A stretch of DNA of 64,000 nt from G963674835 sp963674835 (lineage in GTDB: Bacteria; Planctomycetota; Planctomycetia; Pirellulales; Thermoguttaceae). Numbering within the stretch: the stretch's first letter is position 1; every line of letters starts with the position of its first letter. Position numbers and translations under genes: made by a program. The stretch covers positions 310,001-374,000 of the forward strand of contig CAXXKC010000003.1 in the NCBI GenBank assembly GCA_963674835.2, written 5' to 3'. Below, in pieces: positions 59,701 to 64,000 of the stretch. Under the pieces are notes generated by a model. It worked only from the letters and a program-made list of their open reading frames with translations, was not told the DNA's origin and made no database searches.

Positions 59701-62285
59701 GAGGAAGCGGTGATGGTTCCCAGCACGGCGGAGCCCCGGTCGCCGGTGCCTTGGGCGCCGGCCGTCTGCCAGGCGACCCCGGCCGATGCCTGGTTCCAGG
59801 TCGTCTGGCTTTCGGACCAGCCGCGTAGCAGTTGGTAAATTTCATAGGTTTGGGGAGAGGTGTTGGTAACGTTGAGGGTGATCGTGGCTGCTTGGATGAG
59901 GTTACCCGGCGCGATCGCGCTCAAGTCCCAGCGTATCAGAGTTGCCTCGTCGGGGCTTCCGTCGACCTGCAATTCAGCGGCCGTGCCAAAGTTGGTTTTG
60001 GCACTGCCGGCCAGGATCGATGCATCCTGGGTGCCGGTGTAGCCACTCAGCCCGTCCTGGAACGACACCGTCACCGGCGCCGACAGGTCGACCGGCGTTG
60101 GCGGTGCGGAGACCAGGACGGTGAGGTCGTCGGCAGCCGTCAGTTGGCCGTCGGCGGCCGTCAGACGCAGCACGTAGGTCCCTGGTTGGCTGAAGGTGGC
60201 AGTCGTCTGTGCCGCCGCCGAATTGGCAAACTCCACGGTTCCGGGGCCGCTGACTTTCGACCATCCGATACTGACCGCGCCCGGCGAGGCCGGCAGACCA
60301 TCGTCTTGTACCTTTCCGTCGAGCGCCACGGCGGCCGGAAGTTCCACTTGCCGATCCGCTCCTGCGTCCACTTGAGGTGGCTGGTTCTCGATCAACGGCA
60401 GCGGGTCCGGCTCGGTGTCGGCTGGAGCCGCCGCCTGGTAGGTAAGGGTCAGCTTGGGTCGAAGACTGACGTTGGAGGCCTCGCTGGAGTTGAACATGAC
60501 GCCATTGGTGGCGCTGACGTAGTCCTGGACGATCAATCCGTAGTTGGATTCGGGCTGGTCGACCCACTGCTGCACGGCAGCCAGTCCGGCCGCGTTCAAC
60601 GAGATTACGTATTGGCCAAGCGAGGAAGCGGTGATGGTTCCCAGCACGGCGGAGCCCCGGTCGCCGGTGCCTTGGGCGCCGGCCGTCTGCCAGGCGACCC
60701 CGGCCGATGCCTGGTTCCAGGTCGTCTGGCTTTCGGACCAGCCGCGTAGCAGTTGGTAAATTTCATAGGTTTGGGGAGAGGTGTTGGTAACGTTGAGGGT
60801 GATCGTGGCTGCTTGGATGAGGTTACCCGGCGCGATCGCGCTCAAGTCCCAGCGTATCAGAGTTGCCTCGTCGGGGCTTCCGTCGACCTGCAATTCAGCG
60901 GCCGTGCCAAAGTTGGTTTTGGCACTGCCGGCCAGGATCGATGCATCCTGGGTGCCGGTGTAGCCACTCAGCCCGTCCTGGAACGACACCGTCACCGGCG
61001 CCGACAGGTCGACCGGCGTTGGTTCCGCGTCCTGCGCTGGCGGCGTGGTACCGTCGGTCGATTGTGGCCATCGAATCAGCGAGCCATAGACTTTCTTCCC
61101 GTCACCCGCGAGCACCACCAGATCGTCGTCAAAACTCCCCTTGGTGCTGGTCGCGTTGTTGACATTTCCCCCGATCAACGTCCCAACCTGCCCAAACGAA
61201 ATGGCATCCAACGGTGATTCACGGAACAGGATGTCGCCGCCGCTTTCCGATTCGCTGTAGGCGACGATCAAGCGGCCGGCATCCTCGTTCAGGACGACGA
61301 TGGGCCGCGTGCCGCGTGTGTCGACGGTATAGAGCGGGTCCCAATTGCCGGAGGGCCGGCGAACCAGAAGCGCGATCTTCGCATATCCGCCAGTATCGTA
61401 GCTGGTTTTCACGGCGGCATAGAGTGTGCCGTCGGACGCCACTGCCATGTTGAGATGGTCGTCGGCCATTCCGCCACCGACCGACAGGACAGACTGGGAT
61501 GCCGGAACCTCGTTGCCCAACCAGGATGTCGGCAAGTCACTGTCCAAATGAAGCCGAAAACCGAACCGATCCGTGTTCTGATCCGACCAAAGCACCCCGA
61601 CCGCACCGCCGGGAAACGCGGCAATCGCGGCGATGTCGTCGGAGGTGATTCCCGAAGCGATCGTAAATGGACTGCTGAAGGACGTGTATGGGAAATCGCT
61701 GTAGCGGACCTCGATCGAACTGCTTGCGTCTGTGGCCAGCCAAAGCCGTCCGGTCGAATCGACGTCGATGGTGGCCGTCTCCACGCCACTTGTTAGGGAC
61801 ACGTCGACCAGAGCCGGATGCACCGGCCAGGCTGCATAACCCCCGCCCGCACCTGTCGAATACTGTACGGTGATGAGCTCAGAAGTCGAGCCGTCGTACA
61901 GCAGGACGTGCGCTAAGTCGCCGACGGCCTTGACGTCGGCATGAGCACTCGTGCTTGAGGAAAGCCGTAGTGTTGGATTCCAGCCGGTATTGTCCAGCCG
62001 CCAGAGCCACGTGCCCGAATCGTTCGGCAACACGCTCCACCAAGTGTCCGAGTATTCCCACACCTTGGATTGCGGCTTCTCTCCCGTATTCGTAGTTACC
62101 GACAGCGGAACAAGTGTGGTGAAGCTGGCTGAATCGAACAGCGGGGCCGCCGAAAGAAGCTCGCGAGATTCAAGCTGCTGAAATCCCAGTCGACGATGCA
62201 GGCTGTCCGTTCGTCGCCTAGAGTTCTTTCGGTCGCGTCGTGGTCGTCGGTTTTTCGGCAGCCCGAAACCTCGGTTGAGAAACAT
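56703..62285 (-). CDS. Giant surface protein with DNRLRE/PKD repeats and LamG-like end
   Basis: About 1860 residues from ATG 62285 (frame open to 62390). The N-terminus RRLGFQQLESRELLSA is the planctomycete secreted-giant-protein signature. A ~400-residue propeller-like region is followed by four 307-residue units. Each unit has a DNRLRE/CBM96-like half (SFQDGLSGYTGTQDASILAG) and a PKD-like half (PPQVDAGADRQVELPAAVAL). The C-terminus is a LamG-like domain (RLDETAGTAAFDSSGLGNDG, TIDEVRVYTRALSDAEIQDL). Likely adhesion or carbohydrate binding outside the cell. Confidence 0.8.
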   Translation of the reverse strand: MFLNRGFGLPKNRRPRRDRKNSRRRTDSLHRRLGFQQLESRELLSAAPLFDSASFTTLVPLSVTTNTGEKPQSKVWEYSDTWWSVLPNDSGTWLWRLDNTGWNPTLRLSSSTSAHADVKAVGDLAHVLLYDGSTSELITVQYSTGAGGGYAAWPVHPALVDVSLTSGVETATIDVDSTGRLWLATDASSSIEVRYSDFPYTSFSSPFTIASGITSDDIAAIAAFPGGAVGVLWSDQNTDRFGFRLHLDSDLPTSWLGNEVPASQSVLSVGGGMADDHLNMAVASDGTLYAAVKTSYDTGGYAKIALLVRRPSGNWDPLYTVDTRGTRPIVVLNEDAGRLIVAYSESESGGDILFRESPLDAISFGQVGTLIGGNVNNATSTKGSFDDDLVVLAGDGKKVYGSLIRWPQSTDGTTPPAQDAEPTPVDLSAPVTVSFQDGLSGYTGTQDASILAGSAKTNFGTAAELQVDGSPDEATLIRWDLSAIAPGNLIQAATITLNVTNTSPQTYEIYQLLRGWSESQTTWNQASAGVAWQTAGAQGTGDRGSAVLGTITASSLGQYVISLNAAGLAAVQQWVDQPESNYGLIVQDYVSATNGVMFNSSEASNVSLRPKLTLTYQAAAPADTEPDPLPLIENQPPQVDAGADRQVELPAAVALDGKVQDDGLPASPGAVSIGWSKVSGPGTVEFANSAAAQTTATFSQPGTYVLRLTAADGQLTAADDLTVLVSAPPTPVDLSAPVTVSFQDGLSGYTGTQDASILAGSAKTNFGTAAELQVDGSPDEATLIRWDLSAIAPGNLIQAATITLNVTNTSPQTYEIYQLLRGWSESQTTWNQASAGVAWQTAGAQGTGDRGSAVLGTITASSLGQYVISLNAAGLAAVQQWVDQPESNYGLIVQDYVSATNGVMFNSSEASNVSLRPKLTLTYQAAAPADTEPDPLPLIENQPPQVDAGADRQVELPAAVALDGKVQDDGLPASPGAVSIGWSKVSGPGTVEFANSAAAQTTATFSQPGTYVLRLTAADGQLTAADDLTVLVSAPPTPVDLSAPVTVSFQDGLSGYTGTQDASILAGSAKTNFGTAAELQVDGSPDEATLIRWDLSAIAPGNLIQAATITLNVTNTSPQTYEIYQLLRGWSESQTTWNQASAGVAWQTAGAQGTGDRGSAVLGTITASSLGQYVISLNAAGLAAVQQWVDQPESNYGLIVQDYVSATNGVMFNSSEASNVSLRPKLTLTYQAAAPADTEPDPLPLIENQPPQVDAGADRQVELPAAVALDGKVQDDGLPASPGAVSIGWSKVSGPGTVEFANSAAAQTTATFSQPGTYVLRLTAADGQLTAADDLTVLVSAPPTPVDLSAPVTVSFQDGLSGYTGTQDASILAGSAKTNFGTAAELQVDGSPDEATLIRWDLSAIAPGNLIQAATITLNVTNTSPQTYEIYQLLRGWSESQTTWNQASAGVAWQTAGAQGTGDRGSAVLGTITASSLGQYVISLNAAGLAAVQQWVDQPESNYGLIVQDYVSATNGVMFNSSEASNVSLRPKLTLTYQAAAPADTEPDPLPLIENQPPQVDAGADRQVELPAAVALDGKVEDDGLPVSPGAVSIGWSKVSGPGTVEFANSAAAQTTATFSQPGTYVLRLTAADGQLTAADDLTVLVSAPPTPTSGLAALLRLDETAGTAAFDSSGLGNDGSIHGDPTHITGQSGNALYLNGSNDYVVVPDSPSLDARDAITLSAWLRPEQVGTQYVVKKAAHGTVDGYEMTLSENGTVFVRFNNASAGNNYRVDSQTLYPTDGNTWIHVAATYDGSTIKLYINGKLESSQSASFQIGVNDLGLGIGAEENGYRPMRGTIDEVRVYTRALSDAEIQDLATV
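57336..61019 (-). repeat. Four tandem 921-bp repeats in the surface protein gene
   Basis: Unit length 921 bp, with GGCGTTGG junctions at about 57332, 58253, 59174, 60095 and 61016. Three units appear identical at DNA level. The one nearest 57336 differs at a few positions, indicating recent amplification or gene conversion. Copy number could be affected by assembly. Confidence 0.9.
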
Positions 62286-62983
62286 GGTAGCGTCTGCACC
62301 CAAGCCAAGAGAATTCGCCGAGAGACGAGAGTTTGGACAAGATGGAAAGCTTGCTGCGATCAAATCGTTTGCGCAGTCTACGAAGCGCACGTAGACTTTC
62401 CATGGTAATTAGGCGGCGCGGCTTTCCTCACAGAACTCCGTCGATTTGAGACGGCAGCATGCCGGCCCCGGCAGATCGTAGGGGCAGCGACAGGGAAAGA
62501 CCCCGCCAAAGAGGAGGTTGCGGGACCATGGCGCAGCCAGTCAGCCCTCTTGGTGGCTAACTGACCACGACCTCCCGCCCCTCGGTCAAGAGCGACCGAC
62601 TGCGTCTGGAGAGAACCGCACGGCCGCCCGGTGCGGCGAAGCAGAAGAAGGGTGGGCTGCCCACGTGACCAGAGATCACGGGCGGGATTGCCGACTCGCC
62701 CAAGAGAAACGAGATGCCCTCAGGATGGGCGGGGGCAAAGACTCAACGGGCGTGCAATGCTTCCAGGGGTTGGAACGCAGCGCCCGCCTTCGTGGCGAGC
62801 AGATCGCTTTGTTGAAGGTCGCAGAAGTAGTACGCTGGTGAGCTCACGACACCACTACGAATACCGGGCTCCCGTTGGTCGCCCTGGTGTCACTTCTTGT
62901 GTGACGGTGAATAAGACCGTGGAATGGCGCCGCGGCGAACGTCACTGTCAATTGCGACAGGCACGAGCAGAAGTCGCTGAAGC
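62286..62983. other. Intergenic region
   Basis: About 700 bases between the surface-protein start and the end of the glycosyltransferase gene. No gene or repeat was recognised; the surface-protein promoter should lie here. Confidence 0.35.
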
Positions 62984-63847
62984 CTATGCGGCGCGGCGGT
63001 ATCCTTCGACGGCCGGCGTCTCGGCGGCCTTCGAATAAGGCAAGATGATCGGCGGCGCCTGTTCTTGTTCGGGATCCGGTTGAGGGATGCCGAATTCCCG
63101 CTGCCACAGTTTCGCCTGCTTCATGTACGTGCTCAAGAAGGAGAAGAAGACGCACACCTGCAGCCCGGCCAATCCGTCGCGAAAACCTCCGCGGATGAAA
63201 TACAGGTGCAGAAGACGCAGCATCGGACGAACCGCAAGACCCATGAAGCTGGTGCGCCGACCCTTCTCCCACATGTCCTCCGAGGCCCAACTGGTATACC
63301 GCGCGTATTTGACGATGAAACTGTTGTAATCCCAGACGCTGTAGTGGAGCATCTTGGTCTTGAGCTTACCCACTCGCTGACGGTCAATCGCGATGTCGGC
63401 ATGAACGCGGCGCGTTTGATAGCGACAGACATCGCGACGAATCAACCGGATCGACCTACTGTTCCAACTACTGTATCGCAAGCGATGGCCCATGAAGTGA
63501 TCCTGGAAGCCACAACTGTACGCATCCAAGTCGGCAGGTGGGTCCTCCAGGATCTGGGTGATCTCGTTGGCCAGCGTTTCCGGGACGCGCTCGTCCGCGT
63601 CCAGAATGAGCACCCATGGGTGGCTGGCCTGCGGAATGGCCCAGTTCTTGAAGTCGGCCGAGTTAACATACTCGCGCTGGATGATGCGGCAAGGAGCCAC
63701 CCTTCTCGCGATAACCAACGTATCGTCGGTGGAACCCGAGTCCGCGACCAAGAGTTCGTCTGCGAGGTCTCGGACGGATTCAAGACACGGCTGGATGTTC
63801 TTCCGTTCGTTCTTGCACGGAACAAGGACAGTAAGACTCTGGCGCAT
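62984..63847 (-). CDS. WaaE/KdtX-like glycosyltransferase family 2
   Basis: 287 residues. SLTVLVPCKNERKNIQPCLE and LLVADSGSTDDTLVIARRVA open the GT-A fold. The metal-binding DxD is VLILDADERVPE (Asp83, Asp85). The C-terminal WEKGRRTSFMGLAVRPMLRL and RGGFRDGLAGLQVCVFFSFL are as in WaaE/KdtX enzymes that add sugars to lipopolysaccharide core. Substrate is inferred from the family. No signal peptide. Confidence 0.8.
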   Translation of the reverse strand: MRQSLTVLVPCKNERKNIQPCLESVRDLADELLVADSGSTDDTLVIARRVAPCRIIQREYVNSADFKNWAIPQASHPWVLILDADERVPETLANEITQILEDPPADLDAYSCGFQDHFMGHRLRYSSWNSRSIRLIRRDVCRYQTRRVHADIAIDRQRVGKLKTKMLHYSVWDYNSFIVKYARYTSWASEDMWEKGRRTSFMGLAVRPMLRLLHLYFIRGGFRDGLAGLQVCVFFSFLSTYMKQAKLWQREFGIPQPDPEQEQAPPIILPYSKAAETPAVEGYRRAA

Positions 63848-64000
63848 CGGGTCGATCCAACCTTCGGATTGGTGGTGTCAAACTGAAATCGCAACGCACG
63901 AAAAGCGGCTGCTGACAGGTACTTGGCGCATGAATCGCCCTAATGGGTTCATCACCAAGGAACCGCACTCGTTGCTATCGCCCGCGAATTGCGGGGAGAA

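Noticed and set aside
57336..60120. GGAGACC words in the surface-protein repeats and inside genes (38526, 43642)
   Set aside because: They lie within coding sequence with no gene start after them, so they are not leader copies.
57381..60749. Series of identical ~305-codon + strand frames
   Set aside because: Antisense shadows of the 921-bp repeats in the surface protein.

Overview
The window looks like a planctomycete chromosome segment (Pirellulales/Gemmatales-type). Signs of this are a secretome rich in glycoside hydrolases (GH106, GH29, GH43-like, GH5-like), an SLA1-homology (SHD1) secreted protein, a giant surface protein with the planctomycete-style N-terminal LESRELLSA motif, and planctomycete-type tyrosine integrases. 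All identifications come from reading the sequence; no database search was run.

Layout. (1) 1-6.7 kb: secreted enzymes for fucose/rhamnose-rich polysaccharides: GH106 (cut by the window edge), a PIG-L deacetylase, two tandem beta-propeller hydrolase paralogs and a GH29 fucosidase, ending in a broken short-chain dehydrogenase start. (2) 6.9-9.6 kb: an RHS/YD-repeat ORF whose N-terminus is fused to an integrase remnant. (3) 9697-9783: tRNA-Ser(UGA). Its last 14 bases plus 2 more (9770-9785) recur exactly at 47859-47874. These repeats look like attL and attR of a ~38.1-kb integrative island with its own integrase next to attL. (4) Island left half: tandem cold-shock protein, Sel1 and BON proteins, GH5-like enzyme, a type I restriction-modification operon (hsdM-hsdS-hsdR plus a small ORF) whose hsdS is split by an ISAs1-family element with a perfect 10-bp target duplication, a TIR/deoxyribosyltransferase-like protein, an IS1380 element, and a second identical ISAs1 copy inside a 141-bp tandem repeat. 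(5) Island right half: a winged-helix (replication-like) protein, a Cys-rich PAS histidine kinase, then ArdC antirestriction protein heading about ten small genes and a serine resolvase. Nearly every gene of this run is preceded by a common ~45-bp leader beginning GGAGACC. The same leader reappears on the other strand near attR before a coiled-coil lipoprotein. (6) 47.9-53.5 kb: two further transposases, a MazF-type toxin-antitoxin pair, and a small ribbon-helix-helix regulator with its own promoter/operators. (7) 53548-53620: tRNA-Glu(CUC) next to another integrase relic. (8) 54-64 kb: a multidomain sugar-phosphate/kinase-like protein, a giant surface protein with four 307-residue repeats, and a WaaE-like glycosyltransferase, suggesting cell-surface polysaccharide work.

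How the parts work together: the integrase, att sites, ArdC, resolvase, replication-like protein and AAA-type ATPase form the mobile backbone. The restriction system and the TIR-like protein are probable defence cargo, and the hsdS insertion should have silenced restriction specificity. The most unusual feature is the leader-preceded array of unrelated small acidic genes (37.0-44.3 kb).
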